Translations under genes and position numbers: made by a program | Assembly (NCBI RefSeq): GCF_008364795.1 | Contig: NZ_VTTM01000015.1 | Coordinates: 62,001 to 126,000 of the forward strand | Reading direction: 5' to 3' | DNA length: 64,000 nt | DNA from: Azospirillum oryzae | GTDB taxonomy: Bacteria > Pseudomonadota > Alphaproteobacteria > Azospirillales > Azospirillaceae | The notes under the pieces: generated by a model | What the model was told of the DNA's origin: nothing | The model's input: only the letters and a program-made list of their open reading frames with translations | Databases searched by the model: none | Part shown: one piece after another, positions 25,884 through 35,152 of the stretch | How the letters are laid out: every line of letters starts with the position of its first letter | How positions within the stretch are numbered: position 1 is the stretch's first letter

Positions 25884-27548
25884 ATGGCGATCCTGGACCT
25901 GAAGGGTGTGTCGAAGTCCTACGGCGGCACGACCGTGCTCCACAACATCGACCTGTCGATCGAAGAGGGCGAGTTCGTCGCCATCGTCGGCTTCTCCGGC
26001 TCCGGCAAGTCGACGCTCATCAACCTGATCGCCGGTCTGGCGATGCCGGACGCCGGCGAGGTGCTCTATCGCGGCAAGGCGGTCACTGGCCCCGGCCCGG
26101 AACGCGGTCTTGTCTTCCAGTCCTATTCGCTGATGCCCTGGCTCAGCGTGAAGGAGAATGTCGCCTTGGCGGTCGACGCCGTCCACAAGGCCAAGGGCGG
26201 CGCCGAGCGCGGCGTCCTGACCCGCCGGGCGGTGGAGACGGTCGGCCTCGGCCACGCCACCGACCGCCGGCCGAAGGAGCTGTCGGGCGGCATGCGCCAG
26301 CGCGTCGGCTTCGCCCGCGCGCTCGCAATGAGCCCGGAGATGCTGCTGCTGGACGAGCCGCTGTCGGCGCTCGACGCCCTGACCCGCGCCAAGCTGCAGG
26401 ACGAGATCGAGGCGATCTGGCGCAAGGACCGCAAGACCGTCATCCTCATCACCAACGATGTGGACGAGGCGATCCTGTTGGCCGACCGCATCATCCCACT
26501 GACCCCCGGCCCGAACGCCACGCTCGGCCCCGCTTTCACCGTCGACCTGGCCCGCCCGCGCGACCGCACCGCCGTCAACCATGACGAGGACTTCAAGCGC
26601 CTGCGCGCCGAGGTCACCGCCTATCTGATGGAGGTCGGCGTCGCCCGCGGCACCGGCGGCGACGACGGGCTTGTCCTGCCGGACGTGAAGCCGATCACCG
26701 CCTCGCCCCCGCCCAAGGCCTACATCGAGGCGATGGGCGGGCGCGGGATGGAGGACCGCTATCTCGAATTCACCCGCCTGACCAAGACCTTCGCCACGCC
26801 GAAGGGTCCATTGACCGTGGTGGACGGCTTCGATCTGAAGATGCGCAAGGGCGAGTTCGTCTCGCTGATCGGCCATTCCGGCTGCGGCAAATCCACCGTG
26901 CTGTCGATGGTGGCGGGCCTCGCCGACATCACCAGCGGCGGCATCATCCTGGACGGCAAGGAGGTGGACGGCGCCGGCCCCGACCGCGCCGTGGTGTTCC
27001 AGGCCCCCAGCCTGTTCCCCTGGCTGACCGCCTACGAGAACGTCATGCTGGGCGTCGACCGCGTCTTCCCCCATGCCGGCAAGGGCGAGCGCGCCGACAT
27101 CGCCCGCTACTACCTCGCCCGCGTCGGCCTGGGCGACAGCATGGACCGCAAGGCGTCGGAGCTGTCCAACGGCATGAAGCAGCGCGTCGGCATTGCCCGC
27201 GCCTTCGCCCTGTCGCCCAAGCTGCTGCTGCTCGACGAGCCCTTCGGCATGCTCGACAGCCTGACCCGCTGGGAGTTGCAGGAGGTGCTGATGGAGGTGT
27301 GGGCGCGCACCAAGGTGACGGCGGTCTGCGTCACCCACGACGTGGACGAGGCGCTGCTGCTGGCCGACCGGGTGGTGATGATGACCAACGGCCCGAATGC
27401 GAAGATCGGCCACATCCTGAAGGTGGACATCCCCCACCCGCGCACCCGTCAGGCCCTGCTGGAGCACCCGCGCTATTACGACTACCGGGAAGAGCTGCTG
27501 AACTTCCTGGAAGGCGGCCATGCCGGGGTGCCGAAAAAGGCGGCGTGA
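25884..27548 (+). CDS. nrtCD: Nitrate ABC transporter ATPase with two fused nucleotide-binding domains
   Basis: A 554-residue protein carrying two complete ATPase modules. First: Walker A GFSGSGKST (about 45), signature LSGGMRQR, Walker B MLLLDEPLSALDAL, with Asn in place of the switch His (ITNDVDEA). Second: Walker A GHSGCGKST (about 333), LSNGMKQR, LLLLDEPFGMLDSL, switch His in VTHDVDEA. The second signature has Asn for Gly. Cyanobacterial NrtC and NrtD are separate proteins, so this is a one-chain equivalent with an asymmetric pair of sites. GGAGA precedes the ATG. Confidence 0.92.
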   Translation: MAILDLKGVSKSYGGTTVLHNIDLSIEEGEFVAIVGFSGSGKSTLINLIAGLAMPDAGEVLYRGKAVTGPGPERGLVFQSYSLMPWLSVKENVALAVDAVHKAKGGAERGVLTRRAVETVGLGHATDRRPKELSGGMRQRVGFARALAMSPEMLLLDEPLSALDALTRAKLQDEIEAIWRKDRKTVILITNDVDEAILLADRIIPLTPGPNATLGPAFTVDLARPRDRTAVNHDEDFKRLRAEVTAYLMEVGVARGTGGDDGLVLPDVKPITASPPPKAYIEAMGGRGMEDRYLEFTRLTKTFATPKGPLTVVDGFDLKMRKGEFVSLIGHSGCGKSTVLSMVAGLADITSGGIILDGKEVDGAGPDRAVVFQAPSLFPWLTAYENVMLGVDRVFPHAGKGERADIARYYLARVGLGDSMDRKASELSNGMKQRVGIARAFALSPKLLLLDEPFGMLDSLTRWELQEVLMEVWARTKVTAVCVTHDVDEALLLADRVVMMTNGPNAKIGHILKVDIPHPRTRQALLEHPRYYDYREELLNFLEGGHAGVPKKAA

Positions 27549-27648
27549 CCGCTTTCACTCCCCGGAAAGCCCACCGAAGACCCATCGACAAGCTGGCCCC
27601 GCGGGACCAGCTTGTTGTCTTTCGGCATGACGGACGAGGGAGACCAAG

Positions 27649-28485
27649 ATGAAGCGCGTGACCCTGCCGGACGGCACCGAGGTCCCGGCTCTCGGCCAGG
27701 GCACCTGGATGATGGCGGAGGGGAGCGGCGACCGCGCCGCCGAGATCGCCGCGCTGCAGGCGGGCATCGACCGCGGCATGACCCTGATCGACACCGCCGA
27801 GATGTATGGCGACGGCGCGTCGGAGGAACTGGTCGGCGTGGCCATCGCTGGCCGCCGCGACGGCCTGTTCATCGTCACCAAGGTCCTGCCCAGCAACGCG
27901 TCGCGCATCGGCACGGTCAAGGCCTGCGAGCGCAGCCTGAAGCGGCTGGGGATCGACCGCATCGACCTTTATCTGCTGCACTGGCGCGGCGGCGTGCCGC
28001 TGGAGGAGACGGTAGAGGCTTTCGAACAGCTGATTGAGGCCGGCAAGATCGCCCGCTGGGGCGTCTCCAACTTCGACGTGGACGACCTGGAGGAACTGGC
28101 GGAGATCACCGACCTGCACGGCTGCGCCGCCAATCAGGTGCTCTACAACCCCGAACACCGCGGCATCGAATACGATCTTCTGCCCTTCCAGCACACCGCG
28201 CGCATGCCGCTGATGGCCTATTCCCCCATCGGCCAGGGCGGCCGCCTGCTACGCTCCCCCGCGCTGCTGGCGGTGGCGAAACGCCACGACGCCACCCCGG
28301 CGCAGGTGGCGATTGCCTGGGCCTTGCGGCAGCAGGGGGTGATCGCGATTCCCAAGGCGGGAACCACCGCCCACGCCCTCCAGAACGCCGAAGCCGTGAA
28401 GTTGACTCTGACCGGGGAGGACATCGCGGAGATCGACAAGGCCTTCCCGCCGCCGAAGCGCAAGCAGCCGTTGGCGATGATTTGA
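27649..28485 (+). CDS. Aldo/keto reductase
   Basis: A 278-residue NADPH-dependent reductase. The catalytic tetrad is visible: Asp48 and Tyr53 (IDTAEMYG), Lys78 (VTKVLP) and His111 (LLHWRG). C-terminal cofactor motif AIPKAGTTAHALQNAEA. It resembles the YeaE/2,5-diketo-gluconate reductase-like group. About 100 bp after nrtCD, with its own ribosome site, so operon membership is uncertain. Confidence 0.9.
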   Translation: MKRVTLPDGTEVPALGQGTWMMAEGSGDRAAEIAALQAGIDRGMTLIDTAEMYGDGASEELVGVAIAGRRDGLFIVTKVLPSNASRIGTVKACERSLKRLGIDRIDLYLLHWRGGVPLEETVEAFEQLIEAGKIARWGVSNFDVDDLEELAEITDLHGCAANQVLYNPEHRGIEYDLLPFQHTARMPLMAYSPIGQGGRLLRSPALLAVAKRHDATPAQVAIAWALRQQGVIAIPKAGTTAHALQNAEAVKLTLTGEDIAEIDKAFPPPKRKQPLAMI

Positions 28486-28568
28486 GAGAAGCCGCCGGGA
28501 GGGTGCCAGACTTCGCGACTATCAATTCGCGACCGTCCGGCACTCTCCGCCAAGGCACGATCCGGACG

Positions 28569-28946
28569 TCACCGCAGCTTGAGGGTGACCATCTGGGAAT
28601 CGGTGATCGAGGCAAGCTGTTCGCGTCGTTTTTCCCCGATCTGCTTGGCCTCGTTCACGGTGTTTTTAAATTTACTCTGGAAGAGCTGTTTCATCACGTC
28701 GCCCGATACCTTTTTCGGGCTTACCCCCGCAAATCCCGCCGCACCGCCCGTATAGTCGATCTTCTCCAACTTGACCCCGCCGTTTTCGGGCAAGCCGACA
28801 GCGAGTCCACCATGAAGCGCCGCTTTTGCAAGCCTTACAGCGGCTTCCGTCTTGATCACTGTGTAGTCCGAATGAGCATGAATCTTCTGCTCAAGCGGAT
28901 CCGCCTTACCGAAGGGTTTGTTCCGTATGGCTTTGGAGAACTTCAT
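28569..28946 (-). CDS. Small protein of unknown function paired with patatin
   Basis: A 125-residue protein that I do not recognise. It has no signal peptide or membrane segment. The C-terminal third is basic and predicted helical (KQLFQSKFKNTVNEAKQIGEK). Its ATG overlaps the patatin stop (ATGA, 28943-28946), so the two are translationally coupled. The gene is visibly less GC-rich than its neighbours (53-57% in sampled lines across the pair against about 70%), consistent with acquisition. Confidence 0.7.
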   Translation of the reverse strand: MKFSKAIRNKPFGKADPLEQKIHAHSDYTVIKTEAAVRLAKAALHGGLAVGLPENGGVKLEKIDYTGGAAGFAGVSPKKVSGDVMKQLFQSKFKNTVNEAKQIGEKRREQLASITDSQMVTLKLR

Positions 28947-30535
28947 TGTCTCTCTCCATGAGGTCTCTCGCTGTCGGCCAAGCCGATAACATGCGACAGC
29001 ATGCTGGAGGCGAAACTGGCAAAATCGTCGTTCAGCACGTCTCTAACGTAGGCCGCATTGCCGTTTCCGTCCAGAAGCAGCACCATGGCGGGCCGCGCAT
29101 GCCCGTCGTCTACCGACGAATATATGGGGATGGAAAACTGCCATGTCATTCCCCTCCACAGCTGAAGGCGGAGGCGGCGATTGGCGCCTCCTGCCAGCCG
29201 ATAAGTGAAAGGCGCGGCATCGAAGGTCGGTTTCCCGGTGCAGAAGACATGCCCCGCCAGAGAGCCGTCGATTGGAACGGTCAAGGTCTCGTCGGGATAG
29301 CCGGAACGGTTATGACCATGAAGATACCGAAGGCTGCGATGGGTGCCGGGTTCGGCCATGGCAAGACACACCCGAACCTCGCCCGCATTGCCATGACCGC
29401 CCGCTTTGAGCAGATCGACGACAATCTCATGCACGTCCTGGCATGCGCTCTGTAGCAGACTGGGCCGTGTGTCCAGTTCATAGATGACGTTGGCCGACGC
29501 CCACTGATAAGCCGCGCCAACCACCTTTGCCGCCTGATCCGCCCCCAGATCGAAATCCAGGACCCTGACATCGGTCCTGATCGGCAGGACGTACAGGCCG
29601 GCCGCCGCCCTCTTGTTCAGGATTCCGGCCCCGAAGAGGGCGGCCCGCGTCGCGGCGGCAAGATTGTGGAAAGGCGTCAGCAAGGCCGTCGGCCCGCCGT
29701 CTTTCCGGCGCTCGTTCTCGACGATTTCAATCGCGATGGTATGAGCGTCGGGATCGAGAGCGCGCTCCTCGTCGAACGTCCAGGCCGGCAGGTTGCTGAC
29801 CAGACCGCCATCGTAATAGGGGACGCCGGCAATGGTCTTGGGACTGAAGATGACCGGGATGGCGATGGACGCGGCAACCGCATCGGCGACCGCCACCTGC
29901 GGCGTGTGCTCCTGCGAAAACAGCGTCAGGTCGCCGCTCTCCAGGTTGGTGGCGACGATCTTCAGCGGTCGAGGCAGATCCTTGAAACAGACCCGGCCTT
30001 CGGCCCCGACGCCGCGGATCTTCCGGCGTAACGCACGATCCATGTTGATGGTGAAGGTGTCGGTTGAGCACAGCCCGGCGCATAGCCAACGAAAAACGAG
30101 GACCGCGACCGCCATCACCGCCAGCATGAACAGCGGCACGCCGAACATCGACGTAAGTCCCCAGGTCTCCCGATCCAGATGCCACCCCACCCAGGCAAAA
30201 AACAGCACGAAAAAACTCCCCAGCCCGCCGAGCAGCAGTTTCCAATGGTCCAGGCACCAGCGGAATCCGCGGATTATGCTCCAGGCGTCGCCGAAGAGTT
30301 CGGTGGCGCGGCCGAGATGCAGATCCTGCAGGATCGTATGGGAGCCATCCAGCGCGAACAGCTCCTCCGCACGATAGCCGGCGGCAACGAGCGCCGCCAG
30401 GATGGCGCCGGCCGACGTGCCCGCCACGCCCAGTATGTGCGGTTCCAGTTCTTCGATGGCATGCAAGGCGCCGACATGCACCAGCCCCTTCGCCCCACCG
30501 CCCTCGAAAACCAGAATGGCACGCTTGGACCGCAT
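28943..30535 (-). CDS. Patatin-like phospholipase with inserted membrane helices and C-terminal domain
   Basis: A 530-residue protein. Patatin elements: oxyanion GGGAKG (12-17), nucleophile Ser41 in GTSAG, catalytic Asp in DGG (242-244). Between Ser and Asp there are two hydrophobic segments (about 99-117 and 130-152), so the lipase domain is tethered to the membrane. Residues about 360-530 form a separate domain ending in a possible GAF-like fold. It would hydrolyse membrane lipid. Start could also be GTG at 30551-30553 with a better GGGGAG site. Low GC and the tRNA-adjacent position suggest an acquired pair. Confidence 0.82.
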   Translation of the reverse strand: MRSKRAILVFEGGGAKGLVHVGALHAIEELEPHILGVAGTSAGAILAALVAAGYRAEELFALDGSHTILQDLHLGRATELFGDAWSIIRGFRWCLDHWKLLLGGLGSFFVLFFAWVGWHLDRETWGLTSMFGVPLFMLAVMAVAVLVFRWLCAGLCSTDTFTINMDRALRRKIRGVGAEGRVCFKDLPRPLKIVATNLESGDLTLFSQEHTPQVAVADAVAASIAIPVIFSPKTIAGVPYYDGGLVSNLPAWTFDEERALDPDAHTIAIEIVENERRKDGGPTALLTPFHNLAAATRAALFGAGILNKRAAAGLYVLPIRTDVRVLDFDLGADQAAKVVGAAYQWASANVIYELDTRPSLLQSACQDVHEIVVDLLKAGGHGNAGEVRVCLAMAEPGTHRSLRYLHGHNRSGYPDETLTVPIDGSLAGHVFCTGKPTFDAAPFTYRLAGGANRRLRLQLWRGMTWQFSIPIYSSVDDGHARPAMVLLLDGNGNAAYVRDVLNDDFASFASSMLSHVIGLADSERPHGERQ

Positions 30536-30713
30536 CTTCCTCGCCGCCAACACTGCTCTCCCCGCTCTACAGGCCGGCTCCGATCGGCTCAACGCTTCGA
30601 CCTTCGTACAGCGTTTCCGAATTTCCGCCCAGGCAAAAAAGATGAGGTGCCGACGACTCTATCGTCTTCCGGTTGCTGGCGCCATGCCGGTCGAGACGCG
30701 GGTCCAAAATGGC

Positions 30714-30747
30714 GAAGGCCGCCAACCCGTTCCGGTTGGCGGCCTTC
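30714..30747 (-). terminator. Terminator after the tRNA cluster
   Basis: A perfect 14-bp stem, GAAGGCCGCCAACC / GGTTGGCGGCCTTC with a six-base loop, lies just beyond the tRNA-Val 3' end on the leftward transcript and is followed by GCCATTTTGG. Confidence 0.75.
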
Positions 30748-30751
30748 AGAA

Positions 30752-30826
30752 TGGTGGTCCCGACTGGGATTGAACCAGTGACCCCTACGATGTCAACGTA
30801 GTGCTCTCCCGCTGAGCTACGAGACC
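30752..30826 (-). tRNA. tRNA-Val (GAC)
   Basis: Cloverleaf on the leftward strand: acceptor GGTCTCG/CGGGACC, anticodon loop TTGACAT, T-arm GGTTCAATCC, encoded CCA. Last of five tRNAs in transcription order. Confidence 0.96.
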
Positions 30827-30855
30827 ACGGGAACCCAGAACTGTCGCTCCAGTAA

Positions 30856-30930
30856 TGGAGCGGGCGAAGGGATTCGAACCCTCGACCCCAACCTTGGCAA
30901 GGTTGTGCTCTACCCCTGAGCTACGCCCGC
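30856..30930 (-). tRNA. tRNA-Gly (GCC)
   Basis: Acceptor GCGGGCG/CGCCCGC, anticodon loop TTGCCAA, T-arm GGTTCGAATCC, encoded CCA. Fourth in the cluster. Confidence 0.96.
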
Positions 30931-30934
30931 AAAG

Positions 30935-31011
<77 letters not shown>

Positions 31012-31084
31012 GCTGAGGAGCGGCGCCTTATACAAGGCTTCACCCCGACAGACAAGACATAAACCAAACCCAAACCTTCAGAAG

Positions 31085-31160
<76 letters not shown>

Positions 31161-31180
31161 ACTATACTTCTGCTACCCTT

Positions 31181-31203
31181 CACCAACACTTTGGGTGTTG
31201 GTG
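31181..31203 (-). other. Hairpin spanning the tRNA-Leu 3' end
   Basis: CACCAACAC-TTTGG-GTGTTGGTG is a perfect 9-bp inverted repeat; its right arm includes the tRNA-Leu CCA. It could be a processing signal in the polycistronic tRNA precursor. Confidence 0.6.
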
Positions 31204-31285
31204 CGCTTGGAGGGAGTCGAACCCCCACGGCCTTTCAGCCACTAGGACCTGAACCTAGCGCGTCTACCAGTTCCGCCACAAGCGC
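31199..31285 (-). tRNA. tRNA-Leu (CAG)
   Basis: An 87-nt class II tRNA with long variable arm (TGGCTGAAAGGCCG). Acceptor GCGCTTG/CAAGCGC, anticodon loop TTCAGGT, encoded CCA. First in the cluster. Confidence 0.96.
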
Positions 31286-31359
31286 TTTCCCCGCACCGCG
31301 TTGGGCGCCGCGGGGAGCGCCTATGTAGCGGGATGGACCGCCGCCCGCAAGCGGAGAAT

Positions 31360-32994
31360 TCACTCTCCGCGAAAATTTTTCCCAAGCCCGTTCCGGCGGG
31401 CCAGAAGGGCCAGTCCAACCCCCACCGCCACGCCCGCCGCGACCCCGGCGCCGATGCGCCACGCCGCCCGGTTCACGTCGCCGAACACCGTCGCGCCGCG
31501 CAGGATCGTCTCCGCCATCGGCTCCGGCCGGTCGGGGTCGAGCAGGCGCTCGTCAACCAGCCGGCGCTCCGTCTCGTTCAGCGGCTCCGGCTCCAACGGG
31601 CGGAGCGAGCGGCCGGTAGGGCGCATCAGCCGGTCCACCATGGCGGTCAGCGATCCGGTCTCCTCCTCCGTCCGCTCCACCTCGGCCACGGCGACGCCCA
31701 GATGCTCCGCCATCAGGCGGGTGCGGACGGAGCGGATGGCGCGGCACACCTCCGGCCGCTCGCCCTGCGGGACCTCGATGGCGAGGTCGCATTCGGTGTC
31801 CAGCCCCTGGGACCGGTTGTTGATGTTGGACGACCCCACCCGCAGCAGCCGGTCGTCGACCACCAGCACCTTGGCATGGACATAGATGCCCTCTCCGCCC
31901 TCGGTCACCGGGACCAGGATGCGGAAGCGGCGGTGGGTGTCGGCCGCGCGCAGGCGCTGGAGCAGCAGCGAGCGTGCACTGCCCATCGCCTCCTCCTCGA
32001 CCCAGGCGGGCGTGCGCTCGGGATTGATGACCACCACCTCCGGCCCGTCGGGTTCCGACAACCGGGCGGTGATGGCGCCAACGATCTTCTGCGAGGCGAA
32101 ATACTGACTTTCCAGGTAGATGAAATCGCGCGCGGCGGCGATGGCGGCCAGATACAGCGCTTCGATCTCGCGCACGCCGCGCTTTCCCGTCTTCTGCGTT
32201 CCCTCATGGTCAGCCATCGGATCTGTCCGCGCGATGGCGACCGGGAGGTCGCGGAAGTCGGGTTCCAGATCGTCGGGCCAGAATGCCGGGACCGGCGGCG
32301 GCGGGACCAGCGTCTCCCCGGTCGCGCGTCGCCAGCGCTCGCGCGCCAGGTCACCCAACGCCCGCGCGGCCTCCCCGTCGACCGCCGTGGTCACGTCATG
32401 GAAGGGGCCGTATGGCTCGCCGCTCGGCCGCACCCGGCGGGGGTCGCCGTCGCGGTGGTCGGGCGTGTCCCAGCGGTCGGTGGTCATGTCGATGCCGCCG
32501 CAGAAGGCCAGGGCATCGTCGATGATGGCGATCTTCTGGTGGTGGCAGGCGCCCGGCGGATGGGCGGAATCCAGGCGGAAGCGCAGGCGCCGGCTGGTCA
32601 TCCAGTCCAGCAGGACCAGCGGAGTCCCGCCGCGGAACGGCATCTTCAGAATCGCCAGATCCCATTTCAGCACATTGATGGTCAGTTCCGGCCGCACCCG
32701 GACGATCCAGCTCAGGAAATCGCCCAGCTCGTTCGGCACGCCCGGCATCGGGTCATCGGGCTCCAGCTTGATCCGGGTGTCGAAATCCCAGCCGATCAGC
32801 ATCACGGTGTGGCGGGCATTGAGGATGGCGGCCTTGATCCGGGCGAAATAGGCGGCGGCGTCGATGATGACCGCCACCCGATCCGCTTTTTCGATCCGCC
32901 AGCAGGTCCGGCCGGGCACCAGAACCGGGCCGGCCGGAGTCTGGCCAGCCTGAAACGTGGAGTCTGGGCGGGCGGCGTCCGGCATCGCTGCCAT
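31360..32994 (-). CDS. Phospholipase D/cardiolipin synthase-family protein
   Basis: A 544-residue protein with two HKD half-sites, HHQKIAIIDD (about 148-157) and HAKVLVVDD (about 371-379), each followed by a conserved GG/GSSNINNRS-type segment. These form one active site through a phospho-histidine intermediate, acting on phospholipid phosphodiesters. A C-terminal hydrophobic stretch (about 517-535, rich in Ala/Gly/Val) may anchor it. The ATG at 32992-32994 follows GGAAGGAAAG. No neighbour indicates a specific role. Confidence 0.85.
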   Translation of the reverse strand: MAAMPDAARPDSTFQAGQTPAGPVLVPGRTCWRIEKADRVAVIIDAAAYFARIKAAILNARHTVMLIGWDFDTRIKLEPDDPMPGVPNELGDFLSWIVRVRPELTINVLKWDLAILKMPFRGGTPLVLLDWMTSRRLRFRLDSAHPPGACHHQKIAIIDDALAFCGGIDMTTDRWDTPDHRDGDPRRVRPSGEPYGPFHDVTTAVDGEAARALGDLARERWRRATGETLVPPPPVPAFWPDDLEPDFRDLPVAIARTDPMADHEGTQKTGKRGVREIEALYLAAIAAARDFIYLESQYFASQKIVGAITARLSEPDGPEVVVINPERTPAWVEEEAMGSARSLLLQRLRAADTHRRFRILVPVTEGGEGIYVHAKVLVVDDRLLRVGSSNINNRSQGLDTECDLAIEVPQGERPEVCRAIRSVRTRLMAEHLGVAVAEVERTEEETGSLTAMVDRLMRPTGRSLRPLEPEPLNETERRLVDERLLDPDRPEPMAETILRGATVFGDVNRAAWRIGAGVAAGVAVGVGLALLARRNGLGKNFRGE

Positions 32995-33104
32995 GTCGAG
33001 CTTTCCTTCCGGCGTTGTGGAGCGGCATCGCGGGACCGGCAGCGGAACCGCTGCCATGCCCTTCGATGAACCCCGCAAGCCGGCGGACGGTTCCCCGATT
33101 CCGT

Positions 33105-34166
33105 TCAGTCCGCCCCGAATCGCAGCCGCATCCGATGCCGGTAGGTTTCGCCGGGGTCGAGCCGAGCCGAAGGGAAATGGCCGATGTTCGGGCTATTGGG
33201 AAACCGCTGGCTCTCCAGCGCCAGCCCGGCGAAGCGGCGATAGGGCTGCCCGCCCTTCCCCACCATTTTCTCGCTGAGATAGCCGCCGGTATAGACCTGC
33301 AGCCCCGGCTGGTCGGTCGCCAGCTCCATCCACCGGCCCGATGCCGGATGCTCCAGCATCGCCACCGGCCGCAGCTCTCCCACCGGCCCCTCCAGGCACC
33401 AGTTGTGGTCGAAGCCGAAGCCGCCAACCGCCGCCAGCGCCTCGCCCAGCTCTACCCCGCCGCGCCCCATATCACCGGGCCCCATATCGCTGCGCAGGTC
33501 GAAGGCCGTGCCGCCCACCGGCCGCACCTCCCCCGTCGGGATCAGGTCGGCGCCGACCGGCGTTGTGAAGCCGCCGCGCACCGTCAGCCGATGGTCGCGC
33601 AGATCGCCCGACGCATGACCCCCGAGGTTCCAGTAGCTGTGATGGACGAGGTTGACGACGGTCGGCCGGTCGCAGACCGCCGTCATGCGGATGTCCAGCA
33701 CCCCGTCGTCGCTCAGCTGGTAGCGCGTGCTCGCCGTCAGCGTTCCGGGAAAGCCCTGGTCGCCATCCGGAGAGACCAGCGTGAAGGTAACGGCGTTCTC
33801 CGCCTCATCGACTTGTGCCGCCCAGATCCGCCGGTCGAACCCCTCCGGTCCCCCATGCAGCTGGTTCGGCGGCTCGTTGACGGCCAGCTCATGGCGCACG
33901 CCGTCCAGCGTGAAGGACGCCCCGCCGATGCGGTTGCCGTACCGGCCGCAGGTGGCGCCGAAATAGGCGTCGCTCGCCAGGTAATCGGACAACCGGTCGA
34001 AGCCCAGCACCACATCGGCGCCGGTCCCGTCGCGGTTGGGCACCATCATCCGCACCAGCCGGGCGCCGTGGGCGATCACGGTCGCCTCCAGCCCACCGGC
34101 GGACAGGATGAACCCCTCCACCGGCCGGCCTTCATACGTATCGAACAGGAAACTTTCGATGGGCAT
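33105..34166 (-). CDS. galM: Aldose 1-epimerase (mutarotase)
   Basis: A 353-residue enzyme interconverting alpha and beta anomers of galactose, arabinose and similar sugars. Motifs: GRYGNRI, LHGG, catalytic His pair region VNLVHHSYWNLGG, and the late Glu in LALESQRFPNSPN. Its ATG shares one base with the yjfF stop (TGATG), so it is the last gene of the sugar importer operon and readies the imported sugar for an anomer-specific dehydrogenase. Confidence 0.93.
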   Translation of the reverse strand: MPIESFLFDTYEGRPVEGFILSAGGLEATVIAHGARLVRMMVPNRDGTGADVVLGFDRLSDYLASDAYFGATCGRYGNRIGGASFTLDGVRHELAVNEPPNQLHGGPEGFDRRIWAAQVDEAENAVTFTLVSPDGDQGFPGTLTASTRYQLSDDGVLDIRMTAVCDRPTVVNLVHHSYWNLGGHASGDLRDHRLTVRGGFTTPVGADLIPTGEVRPVGGTAFDLRSDMGPGDMGRGGVELGEALAAVGGFGFDHNWCLEGPVGELRPVAMLEHPASGRWMELATDQPGLQVYTGGYLSEKMVGKGGQPYRRFAGLALESQRFPNSPNIGHFPSARLDPGETYRHRMRLRFGAD

Positions 34167-35152
34167 CACGCCTCCGCCGGTTCGCCGCCGCGGCCGGCCC
34201 AGACCGTCAGCAGACCCTTCTGCAACAGGATGAAGACGAACAGCAGCACGCCGATGGCGATCTTGGTCCACCAGCTGCTGAGCGTGCCGTCGAAGGTGAT
34301 GTAGGTCTGGATCAGCCCCTGAATCAGCACGCCGACGAAGGTGCCGACGACATAGCCATAGCCGCCGGTCAGCTGGGTGCCGCCGATCACCACCGCGGTG
34401 ATGGTGTCCAGCTCCACCCCCGTCGCCGCCAGCGAATAGCCGGCGCCGGTGTAGAGCGAGAACACGATCCCCGCCAGCCCGGCCAGCAGCCCCGACAGCG
34501 CATAGACCGCCACGGTCGTCCGCCCCACCGGCACGCCCATCAGCTCCGCCGATTGCCGGTTGCCGCCCAGCGCATAGAGGTTGGCGCCGAAACGGGTCCA
34601 GTGTGCCAGCACCACCGCCGCGACCACCACCCCCAGCATCAGCATCGCCGGCAGGCTGAGCTTGCCCCCCGCCCCGAAGCGCAGCGCGATGTCGTTCAAC
34701 TCGCCATAGAGCGGATGGTTGATCGGCACCGAATCGGTGGTCAGGACGAAGCCCAGCCCACGGGCGATGAACATCCCGGCCAGCGTGACGATGAAGGGTG
34801 GCATCTGGAAGACATGGATCACCCCGCCCATCGCCGCGCCGAATCCGCCGGCGGCGATAAGCGCGACGGCGAAGGCGGCCAGCGGGTGCCAGCCGCCATG
34901 CTCGATCAGCACGGCGAGCAGCACGGTGGTGAAGCCGATCACCGCCCCCACCGACAGGTCGATCCCGCCGGACAGGATGACGAAGGTCATGCCGATCGCG
35001 GTGATGCCGAGAAAGGCGTTGTCGGTCAGAAGGTTGCCCACCACCCGCCAGGAGGCGAAGTTGGGGAACTGCGCCGCGCACATCAGGAACCCGACCACCA
35101 GCACCGCGGTGGTGACGATCAGCGGAAGGAACCGCTGGAGTGCACTGGTCAT
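34166..35152 (-). CDS. yjfF: Galactofuranose-type ABC transporter permease
   Basis: A 328-residue permease of the ribose/YjfF family with about eight to ten hydrophobic segments. Characteristic AIGMTFVILSGGIDLSVGAV and IGGTQLTGGYGYVVGT motifs. The ATG at 35150-35152 overlaps the ytfT stop (ATGA). It pairs with YtfT to form the channel. Confidence 0.9.
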   Translation of the reverse strand: MTSALQRFLPLIVTTAVLVVGFLMCAAQFPNFASWRVVGNLLTDNAFLGITAIGMTFVILSGGIDLSVGAVIGFTTVLLAVLIEHGGWHPLAAFAVALIAAGGFGAAMGGVIHVFQMPPFIVTLAGMFIARGLGFVLTTDSVPINHPLYGELNDIALRFGAGGKLSLPAMLMLGVVVAAVVLAHWTRFGANLYALGGNRQSAELMGVPVGRTTVAVYALSGLLAGLAGIVFSLYTGAGYSLAATGVELDTITAVVIGGTQLTGGYGYVVGTFVGVLIQGLIQTYITFDGTLSSWWTKIAIGVLLFVFILLQKGLLTVWAGRGGEPAEA

